A stretch of DNA of 64,000 bases from Pengzhenrongella sp031582905 (lineage in GTDB: Bacteria > Actinomycetota > Actinomycetes > Actinomycetales > Cellulomonadaceae), in NCBI RefSeq assembly GCF_031582905.1, contig NZ_CP133990.1, positions 868,001 through 932,000 of the forward strand, in the 5' to 3' direction. A program made the position numbers and the translations under genes. Within the stretch, counting starts at the first letter, position 1; the number at the start of each line of letters is the position of its first letter. Below the pieces are notes generated by a model, which ran no database searches, was not told where the DNA came from, and was given only the letters and a program-made list of their open reading frames with translations. Positions 18,168 through 28,082 of this stretch are shown one piece after another.

Positions 18168-19680
18168 TCACGGCGGCGTCGACCCGCGCTGCTCCTCCTG
18201 CTCGACGAGCGCGTCGCGGTCCCGCAGCCGCCCCAGCCCGGCGAGGGGCTGCCGCATCCGCCGGTTCGGCTCCAGGCGCTCGTGGTTGCGGTCGAGGAAC
18301 CACCAGTAGCCGGCGCTGTAGGGGCAGGCGTCGTCGCCGACGCGGACGTCGGGCCGGTACCGGCAGCCGCCGCAGTAGTCGAGACATCTTGTGGATGTAG
18401 GCGCCGCCGGACGCGTACGGCTTGGTCGCCATGAAGCCGCCGTCGGCGTGCTGGCTCATGCCGACGACGTTGGGCGCCATCACCCACTCGTAGCCGTCGA
18501 CGAAGCACTCGTGGAACCAGTCGGTGATCTCGGCCGGGTCGTAGCCCCGCTGCAGCGCCCAGTTGCCCAGGACCATCAGGCGCGGGATGTGGTGGACCCA
18601 CGCCATGTCGCGCACCTGGCCGAGCACGTCTCGCAGGCAGCGCGCCTCGACGGCATCGGCGTCGAGGTCGCGGAACCACTGCGGAAGGGGCGCCCGGGCC
18701 CTGAGCGCGTTGGACTGCTTGTAGGTGGGGCCGGTGTGCCAGTAGACGTGCCAGACGTAGTCCCGCCAGCCCATGAGCTGCCGGACGTACCCCTCGACGC
18801 TGGCGAGCGGCGCCCGGCCGGACCGGAAGGCGTCCTCGGCGCGGTCGATCGCCTCGCGCGGGTCGAGCAGGCCCAGGTTCATCGCCGCCGACAGCATGGA
18901 GTGGGACATCCACGGGTCCGCGGCGAGCATGGCGTCCTCGTACCGTCCGAACGTCGGCAGCCGGTGCTCGACGAACCGGTCCAGCGCCGCCACGGCCTCG
19001 GCGCGGGTGACGGCGAACCGGCGCGGCCCGTCCCGTCCGACGAACCGGACGTCGCCGTCGGCCTCCCAGCGGTCCAGGTCGCGGCGGACCTCGGCGTCGA
19101 TCTCGTCCTCCTGCGGCAGCCACGGCTCGGGGACGTCGAGCCGCCCGTCGTCCAGCTGCGCGGTCCGCGGCGGGGGCTCGCGGTTCTCGTGGTCGAGGTT
19201 CCACGTGCCGCCCGCCGGTCCGTCGCCGTCCATGAGGACGTCGTGGACCCGCCGCGCCGTCCGGTAGAAGTTCTCCATCAGCAGCCCGCCGCGCTGGCTG
19301 CCGGCCCAGCGCTCGAAGTCCGCCCGCGCGGTGACGAAGCCGCGGTGCGGCAGCACCTCGAGCCCCGGCTGCCGCTCGACGAAGGTCAGCGCACCGCGCG
19401 ACGTCGGGGCGACGACGTCGAGCGGCTCGTCGACCTGTGCGAGCGCCGCGGCGTAGGTGTCGGCGCGGACGACGACGGCCCGGTCGCCCAGCTCGGCGGC
19501 GCGGTGCCGCAGCGCGGACAGCACGAGGTGGGCCTTCTGCCGGTGGAAGCGTCGCCGCCGGAACACCGCACGGGACTCGATGAGCAGGGCGGGCTGGTCG
19601 GGGTGGTCGAGGAAGTGCGGCCCGAGCTGGTCGGCGAACAGCCACCGGCGTCGCAGGGGCGGCTCGGAGGGGTCGGTCAC
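18168..19680 (-). CDS. FeS-type bacterial cryptochrome/photolyase (PhrB-like), frameshifted
   Basis: About 503 residues after repair; member of the FeS-BCP/CryPro class, which repairs (6-4) photoproducts. The N-terminal antenna domain begins RRRWLFADQLGPHFLDHP. The FAD domain contains GRYEDAMLAADPWMSHSML near 250 and GWRDYVWHVYW near 310. The four [4Fe-4S] cysteines are present: one near 347 (ARCLRDVL) and three in DYCGGC (about 435, 438) and DDACPYSAGYWWFL (near 450). The last 70 residues need a frame change near 18386, where one extra T (or two lost bases), not a G/C run, is the cause. GTG 19680 follows GAGG. Confidence 0.85.
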
Positions 19681-19783
19681 GCGCTCATCCTCGGGCGTCG
19701 AGGACGACACCGCGCGGCCTGCCGACGAGGGATGCGTCGCCGGGCGAGACGATCGGACGAACGCGCCGCATCAGAGAATCAGA

Positions 19784-19789
19784 TACACT
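19784..19789 (+). promoter_or_regulatory. -10 box of the vapBC-like pair, leaderless
   Basis: TACACT sits 6 bases before the GTG of the antitoxin, so transcription would start at or next to the start codon. No Shine-Dalgarno is present, which agrees with a leaderless message. Confidence 0.5.
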
Positions 19790-19795
19790 GCACCG

Positions 19796-20053
19796 GTGCG
19801 CACCCTGACCGCCACCCACGCCTCGCGCGGTTTCTCCGAGCTCCTCGACCGGGTCGAGCGCGGGGAGTCGGTGCGCATCACGAGGGGCGGACACGTCATC
19901 GCCGAGCTGCGGCCCGTCGCACCCACCACCGGCCGCGCGCTCCGTGCGGCCCTCGCAGCCGCGCCCGATCTCGACGACGCCTTCTCCGCGGACGTCGCGG
20001 CGGCGACCGCGCTGCTCACCATCGAGGACGGCGACTCGTGGCGCGCCGACTGA
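19796..20053 (+). CDS. Phd/YefM-type antitoxin
   Basis: An 85-residue antitoxin of a type II toxin-antitoxin pair. The N-terminal half is the Phd/YefM DNA-binding fold (HASRGFSELLDRVERGE, then VRITRGGHVIAELRPV). The C-terminal half (ALAAAPDLDDAFSADVAAA) is the segment expected to wrap and block the toxin. The GTG at 19796 comes 6 bases after a -10 box, so it is read as leaderless. Its stop lies 16 bases inside the PIN toxin gene, giving coupled translation. The complex would repress its own promoter. Confidence 0.85.
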   Translation: MRTLTATHASRGFSELLDRVERGESVRITRGGHVIAELRPVAPTTGRALRAALAAAPDLDDAFSADVAAATALLTIEDGDSWRAD

Positions 20054-20436
20054 TCCTCGACACCAACACGCTGATCGCCTACGAGCGCCGACGCTTCGAC
20101 ATCGCCGCGCTGGACGACGACGACCTCGCGATCGCCGCCGTCACGGTGGCGGAGTTCCGGACCGGCATCGAGCTCGCCGACACCCCGGAACGCGCGGCCG
20201 ACCGTGCGCGAGTGCTGGCTGCGGTGACTGCCACGATCTCCGTGCTCGACTACACGGAGGCAACCGCCGCGGAGCATGGTCGCCTGCTGGCGCACGTCCG
20301 CCGCGCCGGCACCCCGCGCGGCGCGCACGACCTGATCGTCGCCGCGCACGCCGTCGAGGACTCCCGTGCGGTGCTCTCGCTGGATGCGAGGGCCCGCTTC
20401 GGGGACCTCCCGGGAGTGCTCGCCCTGACGCCGTGA
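20038..20436 (+). CDS. vapC: VapC-type PIN-domain ribonuclease toxin
   Basis: A 132-residue PIN-domain toxin, an Mg-dependent endoribonuclease that cleaves tRNA or rRNA when free of antitoxin. The acidic active site is complete: LILDTNTLIAYE (Asp near residue 8), TVAEFRTGIELA (Glu near 40), and RGAHDLIVAAHA (Asp near 98) with a following acidic LSLDARARF. It starts at GTG 20038, overlapping the antitoxin gene by 16 bases. No degradation of the pair is seen. Confidence 0.88.
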   Translation: MARRLILDTNTLIAYERRRFDIAALDDDDLAIAAVTVAEFRTGIELADTPERAADRARVLAAVTATISVLDYTEATAAEHGRLLAHVRRAGTPRGAHDLIVAAHAVEDSRAVLSLDARARFGDLPGVLALTP

Positions 20437-20619
20437 GGCCCCCGCACGTCGTCGGCCATGCGGTCTCCGGCGACCGGCGAGGCGACCGGTCGACATGCGG
20501 GGCGACGTCGTCGGGCATCGCTGATCGACGGGACGACGTCGCACGTCCGAAATGCCGGACGAGCATCCCCACGCTCTGCCACGCTCGGCGACGTCCGTCT
20601 GCACGCCCGAGGAGACAGC

Positions 20620-23083
20620 ATGACCTCCGCAGACCTGCCGGTGCTGGCCCCCGGCACACCGCTCGAGACCTCGTCGCACCGCTCCGCCGCGGCCCGCAGG
20701 TCCCCCGGCACCGCCGCGGCCCGCAGCGCCCCCGGCACCGGGCGGTGGCAGCCCCGACTCGCCAGCCCCGTGGTCGGCCCGACCGTCCTCGCGACCGCCG
20801 TCGCGGGGAGCGCGTCGTCGTCGGCGGCGACTTCAGCTACGGCACCGCCGGAATGCCCACCGGGACCTTCAACCGGATCGCCCTGTGGGACGGCAGCGGC
20901 TGGCAGGCCCTCGGGGCCGGGCTCGACGGTCCGGTCCGTGCGGTCGCCGTCGTCGGCGACCACATCTACGCGGGCGGCGAGTTCACGACGGCCGGTGGTG
21001 TGCCCGCGGCCCGGCTCGCCCGCTGGGACGGCGGCGCGTGGTCCGCCGTCGGCGGCGGGGTCACCCACCCGGAGGCGGAGTACGACTGCGCCGTCCTCGC
21101 GCTCGCGAGCGACGGGGCGCGGCTCTACGTCGGCGGGACGTTCGCCCGCGCCGGGGACACCGACGTGCGCAGCCTCGCAGCGCTGGACCTCGCCACCGGG
21201 GAGTGGTCGGACCTCGGCGGCGGCGTCCTGCGTGCCGGGACCGCCGACCTCACGGACCCCGGAACCGTCCGCGCCCTGGCGCTCGCGGGGTCGGCCCTGC
21301 ACGTCGGGGGCAGGTTCGACACCGTCGCCGGTCACGTCACGAACTCCTTCGCCACCCTCGACACGGCGACCGGGGTCTGGCGGACGTATGGCCCGGGCGT
21401 CTGCGACGAGGAGTTCACGGGCACGGTGCACGCGCTCGCGGTCGACCCGGCGACGGGCGACGTCGCCGTCGGCGGCTCCTTCACGTCGGCCAGCGGCGTG
21501 CACGCGTGGAACGTCGCGGTGCTGGATGCGGCGGCGGGCGGGTTCCGGAGGCTGGGCGACGTCACGAGCTACGGCGGCAAGTACGCCGAGGTGGCGGCGC
21601 TCGCCTTCGCCGGGGGGCGGCTGCACCTCGGCGGGTCGTTCACGTCCGTCGGTCCGCTCGAGGCGCAGCACTGGGTCGTCCACGACGGGACGTCCTGGAC
21701 GGTGCCGGCCGTGCTCGACAACGTCGTGCGCACGCTGACGCCACACGGCCCGGACGGCGACGGCGCCGTGCTGGTCGGCGGGGATTTCGACGACGCCGCC
21801 GACGCCGCCACCCCCGACACCGGTTCCGCGCCGCTGCGGGTCCAGCACCTGGGCCTGCGGGGCCCGGCGGGGTGGCGGCTGCTCGGCCAGGGGCCGCACT
21901 CGGGCTACCTCAGCGGCGGCGAGGTGCAGTCGCTGCTCGCCGACGGCGACGCCGTGATCGCGGGTGGGCTGTTCGACCAGGCGGGCGCGGTGCGGCTGGG
22001 TTCGATCGGCCGCTGGGACGGCGCCGGCTGGGACGACCTCGCGGGCGGCGTGGGGGCCGACGTCGGCGACGGCCAGGTGTTCGCGCTGGCGCGGATCGGC
22101 GACGCCGTCTACGCCGCGGGCTCGTTCAGCTCCGCCGGGGGCGTCCCGGCGGCGAACGTCGCCCGGTGGGACGGCCGGCAGTGGTCGCCGCTCGGCACGG
22201 GCACCGACGGCGACGTGCACGCCCTCGCCGTCCTGGGTGGCCGGCTCTACGCGGGCGGCGAGTTCGCCACGGCCGGCGACGTGCTCGTGGGCGGCCTCGC
22301 CGTGTGGGACCCGGCGGCCGGGGCGTGGGGCGTCGTCGGCGGCGGTCCGCTGTACGACCACGCCGTGAACGCGCTGGCCGTGATCGGCGACCGCTACCTC
22401 GTCGTCGGCGGCTGGTTCAACGGGTTCAACCACGCCGGCGCGACGATCGTCGAGGGCCTGCACGGGCTGACGTTGTTCGACACCGCCGCGCCGCAGGACC
22501 CGGCGAACGTGCTGTCGGGCTACCTCGTGCTGCCGGGCGTCAGCCGCTACGGCGCCGCGGGGTGGGTCCGCGCGCTCGAGGTCGTCGGCGGCGACCTGCA
22601 CGTCGGCGGGTGGTTCGACCAGGCCGGCATCCTGCGGGCCGCGGAGCCGCAGAGCCCGGGCTTCCCCGCCGCCAACCTCGCGGTGTGGCACTTCGCGACC
22701 ACGGGGAGTGGGCGCCGCTGGGAGGCGCCGACGCGCAGGTCTACGCGCTCGCGGCCGACGGCGACGACCTGCTCGCCGCCGGGCAGTTCACCGCCGTGGG
22801 CGGCACGCCGTCCGGGCGCATCGCCCGGCTCGACCGCGCGACCGGGACGTGGGTGGCGCTGGGTGACGGGCTCGTCGACGGGTTGGGCGGGCCCGACGAC
22901 GACGGGTACGTCGTCGGCCGCGCGCTCGCCGTCACGGCGGACGGGTTGTGGGTCGGTGGGGCATTCACCTCGGCGGGCGGCGTGCCGAGCAACAACCTGG
23001 CGCGCTGGGGTGAGGTGGGTGACCCCGACCCCCAGCCTGATCCCGATCCCGACGTCGACCCTGGCTCGGATGCCTGCGCGTAG
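20620..23083 (+). CDS. Propeller-like repeat protein, frameshifted twice
   Basis: About 821 residues after repair, made mainly of repeats with a beta-propeller-like rhythm: short blades such as VYVGGxF or YAGGEFTTAGGVPAARLARW, then DGGAWSAVGGGV, recurring roughly every 40-60 residues (more than ten times). Two lost G's break it: at 20807-20810 (restores AVAGERVVVGGDF) and near 22703 (restores TGEWAPLGGADAQV). The tail is a Pro/Asp run (DPDPQPDPDPDVDPGSDACA). The ATG at 20620 has GGAG upstream, yet no clear signal peptide is visible, which is odd for such a protein. It could bind carbohydrate or cell-surface partners; function is not inferable. Confidence 0.6.
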
Positions 23084-23130
23084 CACCCGCCGGCGCCCGA
23101 CCGCCCGACCACCCCGACCGCGGGGCCACC

Positions 23131-24625
23131 TCAGTCCGCGAGCGCGACCCCCGTCGTGCTCGCCGGCTCGCGCCGGTGCATCGTCGCCTGCTCGTACGCA
23201 TACGCGTACCGCAGCATGTCGGCGTCGCTGAAGGGTCGTCCCAGGAAGGTGATCCCCACCGGCAGGTCCTCGGACGTGAAGCCCGCGGGCACCGACACCG
23301 ACGGGACCTCGTACAGGAACGTGTTGAGGTGCGGGGCACCCTTCTGGTTCACGTAGGGCGGGTTGACGCCGTCGCGGATCAGGGTCGGGCTGTGCTCGGC
23401 GGTGACGTGCACGATCGCGTCCAGGTCGTGGTCCGTCATGAGCGTCAGCAGGTTCGTCAGGAGCTGGTCGCGGGCGACGGCGTACTGGGCGGCCGTGCCG
23501 GACCACGCCGGCGGCCGGCCGCCGCTGCGCCGCCACATGATCTGGTCGTACAGCGGGTGGGCGACGAAGTCCGCGTACGTCGGGTACGGCGGGTGGGCGC
23601 TGCGGCGCATCCACGTCTCGAACGACTCGGCGGTGCCGTCGAACGACCGCTGGGCCAGCAGGTCGTGGAGCCCGGGGATCGCGACCGGGTCGACGACGTG
23701 CGCCTCGGCTGCCGTCAGCTCCGCCACGGCGCGGTCGAACACCGCCGTGACCCGGGCGAAGTCTTCGGAGTCAGGCTCCGAGCCGAGGCCGATGCTGTCC
23801 CGGACGACGCCGATCCGGGCCCCCTTCAGCGCTCGGGCGTCGAGCTCGGCGGCGAACGACGAGGGCGCCTTGCCCACGCCGGCGGCCGTCGACGGGTCCT
23901 CGGGGTCGTACCCGACCATGGCGTCGAGCAGGCGCGCGGCGTCCTCGACGGTGCGGCTCATCGGTCCGAGCGAGCCGTTCGGGCTGGGCCAGCCGCCGTA
24001 GGCACCGACCCGACTGACCAGGCCGAGGGTCGGCCGCATCCCCACGGTGCAGTTCCACGCCGACGGCCGGCGGATCGAGGCGAGCCCCTCCTGCCCGATC
24101 GCGACCGTACCGAGGTTGGCCGCAACCGCTGCGGCCGACCCCGGACGAGCCGCCCGGGGTGCGCTCGAGGTCGTACGGGTTGCGGGTCGACCCGAACAGG
24201 GTGCCGTGGGTGTCGCCGCCGCCGAGCTCGCCCAGGGTGGTCTTGGCGAGCACCAGCGCCCCGGCCTCCTTGAGCCTGCGGATCACGGTCGCGTCCTGGT
24301 CCGGGAGGTACTCGGCGAACATCTGCGACCCGAGCGTGGTCGGCATGCCCACCGTGTCGACCTGGTCCTTGACCAGCACCGGCACCCCGTGCAGCGGACC
24401 GACGGGTCCGCCCGCAGGCAGGGCGGCGTCCAGCGCGTCGGCGTCGGCGAGGGCGTCGGGGGAGACGGTGATGACCGAGTTGAGCGTCGGGCCGCTGCGG
24501 TCGAGCACGTCGATGCGGTGCAGGTACCACTCGGTGACCTCGCGGCACGTCGCCTCACCGCGGCGGTACGCGTCCTGCAGCTCGCTGATGGTGACCTCGG
24601 ACAGGGACAGGCGGGTGGTGGTCAT
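23131..24625 (-). CDS. Amidase-signature family hydrolase, frameshifted
   Basis: About 498 residues after repair; an amidase-signature enzyme (GatA/AmiE-type fold) that hydrolyses a carboxamide to acid and ammonia. The Ser-cisSer-Lys triad can be placed: Lys86 in VLVKDQVDTVG, the PGGSSGG loop near 160, and the nucleophile in EGLASIRRPSAWN near 185. The break near 24140 is in the GGSSGG loop, where two bases of a G run are lost (GGGG instead of six). GGAGGA precedes ATG 24625. It is the last gene of the operon from 29628, 50 bases after the MFS gene, which suggests ammonia release from an imported amide or urea-like compound. Confidence 0.85.
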
Positions 24626-24675
24626 GGCGGTCCTCCACGGGACAGGACGGCAGGGACGGGGACGGGCCGAGGTGG

Positions 24676-25959
24676 TCAACGCCGGACGGGTGCGGGGTGC
24701 GCACCGACCACCGGGACCGGCGGGACGGCGGCGTCGGGCATGGGCACCGGCACGGCCGGGACCGACCGGCGGCTGAGCACCGCGAACAGGCCTGCCGCCG
24801 CCACGGTCGTGGCGCCGAGCAGCACGACCGCTCCGGCGTCGGCTCCGGCCCCGAGCATCCAGCCCAGGACGAGCGGGCCGACGAGCGTCGCGAGGTCGCC
24901 GCAGGTGCGGTAGACACCCACCGCCATCCCACGCTTCTGCGGGGCGACGGCCTCGGCGAGGTAGGCGCCGGTGGCCGGACCGGTGAACGCCGTGGCCACA
25001 CCGGTCAGCACGAGCGCGGCGAGGAAGACCGGCGCGGAGCCCGACCCCAGGAAGCCGAAGGTCAGCAGCCCGAGCAGGGCGGTCGACAGGACGACGACGC
25101 GTCGTCGGCCCCATCGGTCGGTGAGCACCCCGGCGACCCCGACCAGGGCCAGGCCCGCGATCGTCGTCGCCGCGATCGCGATGCCGAGCTGGGCTGGTGT
25201 CAGCCCCGCCTGCTCGTACGCCAGCACCGGGAACAGGTACTGCTGTCCGCCGAAGCGGACGAAGAAGATGCTGAACCCGACCACGGAGATCGAGACGAGC
25301 CCCGCCGTCCACAGTCGTGGCGCCGGCGCCCCCGGCGCGGTGACCGGATACGTGACCGGCTGCCACCGGGGGACGGGCCGCACGGCGCCGAGCACGGCCA
25401 GCACCACGAGGAGCGCGCCACCGACGACGAACGGGAGCCGGGCATCGATACCGACCAGGAGGCCACCGAGGACGGGGCCCAGGGCCCCGCCGGCGAGCTG
25501 GTAGGCCTGCAGAGCGCCCATCGTGCGGCCCAGTCGGTCGGGGTCGCTGTGGGTGAGCAGCGCCTGCCCGGTCGTGATGGCCATACCGCCGGCGAGACCG
25601 GTGACGAATCGGACGGCGACGAGCTGACCGACCGACGTCACCGCCGCCGTCGCGAGGGTGGCCACCGCGACCACGGCCACCGCGACGACGAGCAGGCGGC
25701 GCTGGTCCACTCGCTGGGCGAGCATCCCCGCCGGGAAGTCCATGAGCAACCGGCCCAGGCCGAACGCCGCGACCACCGTGCCGAGCGCCGCCGGACCGGC
25801 GCCGAGGCTGTCGGCGTAGACCGGCAGGACCGGGATGACCAGACCCCAGGTCATCTGCGTGCCGGCGATGACCGCGCAGATCAGCAGGATCCCGGCGGGG
25901 TGCCCGCCCGCGGCCGGACGCCGGGGGCGCCGGCGCCCGGCGCCCCCGGCCTCACTCAC
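24676..25959 (-). CDS. Major facilitator superfamily transporter
   Basis: A 427-residue twelve-helix MFS permease. The first half shows IPVLPVYADSLGAGPAALG and the cytoplasmic loop RLLMDFPAGMLAQRVDQRRL; the inter-half loop is near residues 190-215; the second-half motif is GVLTDRWGRRRVVVLST. The pattern is that of drug/metabolite proton antiporters. The start GTG at 25959 overlaps the end of the binding-protein gene by 8 bases, so it is embedded in the uptake operon. It may export a pathway product or provide a second uptake route. Confidence 0.85.
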   Translation of the reverse strand: MSEAGGAGRRRPRRPAAGGHPAGILLICAVIAGTQMTWGLVIPVLPVYADSLGAGPAALGTVVAAFGLGRLLMDFPAGMLAQRVDQRRLLVVAVAVVAVATLATAAVTSVGQLVAVRFVTGLAGGMAITTGQALLTHSDPDRLGRTMGALQAYQLAGGALGPVLGGLLVGIDARLPFVVGGALLVVLAVLGAVRPVPRWQPVTYPVTAPGAPAPRLWTAGLVSISVVGFSIFFVRFGGQQYLFPVLAYEQAGLTPAQLGIAIAATTIAGLALVGVAGVLTDRWGRRRVVVLSTALLGLLTFGFLGSGSAPVFLAALVLTGVATAFTGPATGAYLAEAVAPQKRGMAVGVYRTCGDLATLVGPLVLGWMLGAGADAGAVVLLGATTVAAAGLFAVLSRRSVPAVPVPMPDAAVPPVPVVGAHPAPVRR

Positions 25960-27066
25960 CGGCGCTGCCCACGGCGTCGACGAAGGTCATGTCGACGATG
26001 GCGTCGTACTGCACCGGGTCGCCGGAGTCCTTCAGCACCTCCGAGGCCCGGACCACGTCCAGGGCGGTCTCGACCGCCTCCTCCGAGACGGCGCCGCTCC
26101 ACTCCCAGATCTCGTCCTCGTAGCTGCGCTCGAGGGTCGCCGCGAGGACGTCCGGCTCGAGCGTCGGGAACTCGGCCTGGGCGATCTCCATCGCCCGCTC
26201 CGGCTCGTCCCGGGTGAACTCCAGCGACTTGACCAGAGCCCGGGTGAAGGCCTGCACGGTCTCGGGGTCGGAGTCGATGGAGTCCTGCCGGACGTTGATC
26301 GTGGAGTACGCGTACGGCCCGAGCTCCTCCGGCACGTCGAGGAACGGCTCCTCCCAGATCCCCTCGGCGACGCCGCGCCCGAGGATCGGCTCGGACACCA
26401 TCGCGACCTCGGCCTGCCCCTGCTGCACGATCGCGAGCGCCGCCGCGGCGTCCGCGGACTCGATGATCTGGACGTCGCTCACGTCGAGCCCGCTCTCCTG
26501 CAGCAGGTAGCGGGTGACCGAGTTGGGCGTCCCGCCGTAGGCGCCGGTGACGATGGTCTTGCCGTCGAGGAACGCCGCGAGGTCGCCGTCGTACTCCAGG
26601 CCGGGGGCCGCGACGAGGTAGTTGTTCCCGCGGTTGACCACGTTGGCGATCGCCTTGACGACGACGGCGCCCTCGCCGCGGGCCGCGGCGAACGCATTGT
26701 GCTCCGGCCCGCCGATGAAGGCCCACGCCTCACCCGTGAGGACGGCGTTGGTGTGCGCGCCGCCACCCTGGAGCGTGACCGTGGAGACGTCGAGGCCTTC
26801 GTCCGCGAAGAAGCCCTCCTGGATCCCGACGTACAGCGGCAGGTAGCCGGTGCCGTGGACGGGCTCGGCGATCACCAGCTCGACCGGCGATCCGTCGCTC
26901 GCGGCGGCCGGGGCTGCGGGCGCCGCGTCGGCCTGCGCCGCACCGGGTCGGTCGGGGAGCAGGCCGCCAGGAGCAGGAGCGGTGCGGTCAGCAGCGCGAC
27001 GACGGCGCGGCGGCGCCGGCCGGGCGACGCGGCGCGGGGCGGGGACGTGCGGGTGGGACGGGACAT
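25952..27066 (-). CDS. NMT1/SsuA-type ABC substrate-binding lipoprotein, frameshifted
   Basis: About 371 residues after repair. An arginine-rich N-terminus and lipobox ALLTAPLLLLAAC give Cys36 as lipidation site, so it is anchored outside the membrane. The periplasmic-binding fold starts LVIAEPVHGTGYLPLYVGIQ and continues EGFFADEGLDVSTVTLQGGG, matching NMT1/THI5-like and sulfonate/nitrate-type binders. The break is a lost base in the GGGG run near 26955 (restores CSPDRPGAAQADAAP). TTGGAG precedes ATG 27066. It delivers the ligand to the permease and ATPase encoded just upstream. The ligand may be an N-containing heterocycle or amide, inferred from the two hydrolases. Confidence 0.85.
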
Positions 27067-27155
27067 GGGGGCTCCAAGGGGGAGGAGGGAGAGGCGCTGC
27101 GGACGTCGTCGGCCCTGGCGATGTCGGGTCGATCGGGCCGACGACGGCCCGCGGG

Positions 27156-28082
27156 CTACCGGGAGACGTGGAGCGAGGCGAGGAAGCGGCGCTCGAGCAT
27201 GCCGGCGACGGAGTACAGGACCATCGACAGGGCGGCGAGCACGGCGATGCCGACCCAGATGAGCGAGATCTCGTACGTGGTGCCGGCGTACTGGATCATC
27301 CGACCGATGCCCTGGGTCGAGCCGATGTACTCACCGACGATCGCCCCGGCCAGCGCCAGACCGATCGTGACGCGCAGCCCGGAGATGATCCACGGGAGCG
27401 TCGTGGGCACGACGACCTTGGTGAAGACCTGCCACCGGGTGGCGCCGAGCGACGCGATCATCCGGGTGAGGTCGCCGTCGACGGCCTTGACGCCCGCGTA
27501 GGTGTTCAGCGCTTGCACGACGAGCACCAGCGCGGTCGCCATCGCGACCTTGGACGACATCCCGATGCCCAGGACGAGCACGACGATCGGGGCCAGGGCG
27601 AGCTTGGGCATGGCCTCGAAGGCGACGACGAAGGGCTCGGCGACCAGGGCGTAGCGGCGCGACCACCAGAACGACAGCCCGATCGCCACGCCACCGAGCG
27701 TGCCGATGGCGAACCCGGAGAGGGTCGCGGTGAAGGTGAACAGCGTGTCGGACAGGACGGTGCCCTCGGTCACCGCGACGACACCGGTCTGCCAGATCTG
27801 GGACGGCATGCTGTAGAAGAACGGGTCGATCAGCCCGGTCCGGGCCGCCAGCTCCCAGCCGCCGATGAGCGCGGCGAGCACGAGCAGCCGTGCGGTGAGC
27901 AGCCAGACCCGGCCGGCGGCTCGCTGCGGCTTGCTGATCAGCCCCTTGCGTGGCGGTGGGGCGAGCTGGGACAGGTCCTGCACGGTCGCCCGGACGTCCG
28001 GACGGGTGTCCCGCGGTGGCGTCGTGGGGGTCGGCCTGCCGGCCGGCGCGGCCGGCAGGCCGACGGGTGCTGTCGTGGTCAT
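27156..28082 (-). CDS. ABC transporter permease (SsuC-like)
   Basis: A 308-residue permease. About 60 residues of low-complexity Pro/Ala/Thr precede the first helix (LLVLAALIGGWELAA). The BPD-type permease core has six helices and the EAA-loop IASLGATRWQVFTKVVVP near 220, where it docks on the ATPase. The ATG at 28082 overlaps the ATPase stop (ATGA). The N-terminal codons contain a perfect 16-bp inverted repeat (28030-28064), listed separately. Confidence 0.88.
   Translation of the reverse strand: MTTTAPVGLPAAPAGRPTPTTPPRDTRPDVRATVQDLSQLAPPPRKGLISKPQRAAGRVWLLTARLLVLAALIGGWELAARTGLIDPFFYSMPSQIWQTGVVAVTEGTVLSDTLFTFTATLSGFAIGTLGGVAIGLSFWWSRRYALVAEPFVVAFEAMPKLALAPIVVLVLGIGMSSKVAMATALVLVVQALNTYAGVKAVDGDLTRMIASLGATRWQVFTKVVVPTTLPWIISGLRVTIGLALAGAIVGEYIGSTQGIGRMIQYAGTTYEISLIWVGIAVLAALSMVLYSVAGMLERRFLASLHVSR
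28030..28064. repeat. Perfect inverted repeat at the start of the permease gene
   Basis: Sixteen-base arms (GTCGGCCTGCCGGCCG at 28030-28045, its complement at 28049-28064) around a 3-base loop, beginning 18 bases inside the permease coding region and encoding VGLPAAPAGRPT. As mRNA it would form a very stable hairpin between the ATPase and permease reading frames. It may tune expression ratio or RNA cleavage, or simply reflect codon bias. Confidence 0.7.

Noticed and set aside
17668..19710. Single 680-residue reading of the photolyase
   Set aside because: Past 18386 the reading becomes Arg/Ala-rich and overlaps the peptidase gene; the cluster cysteines are in another frame.
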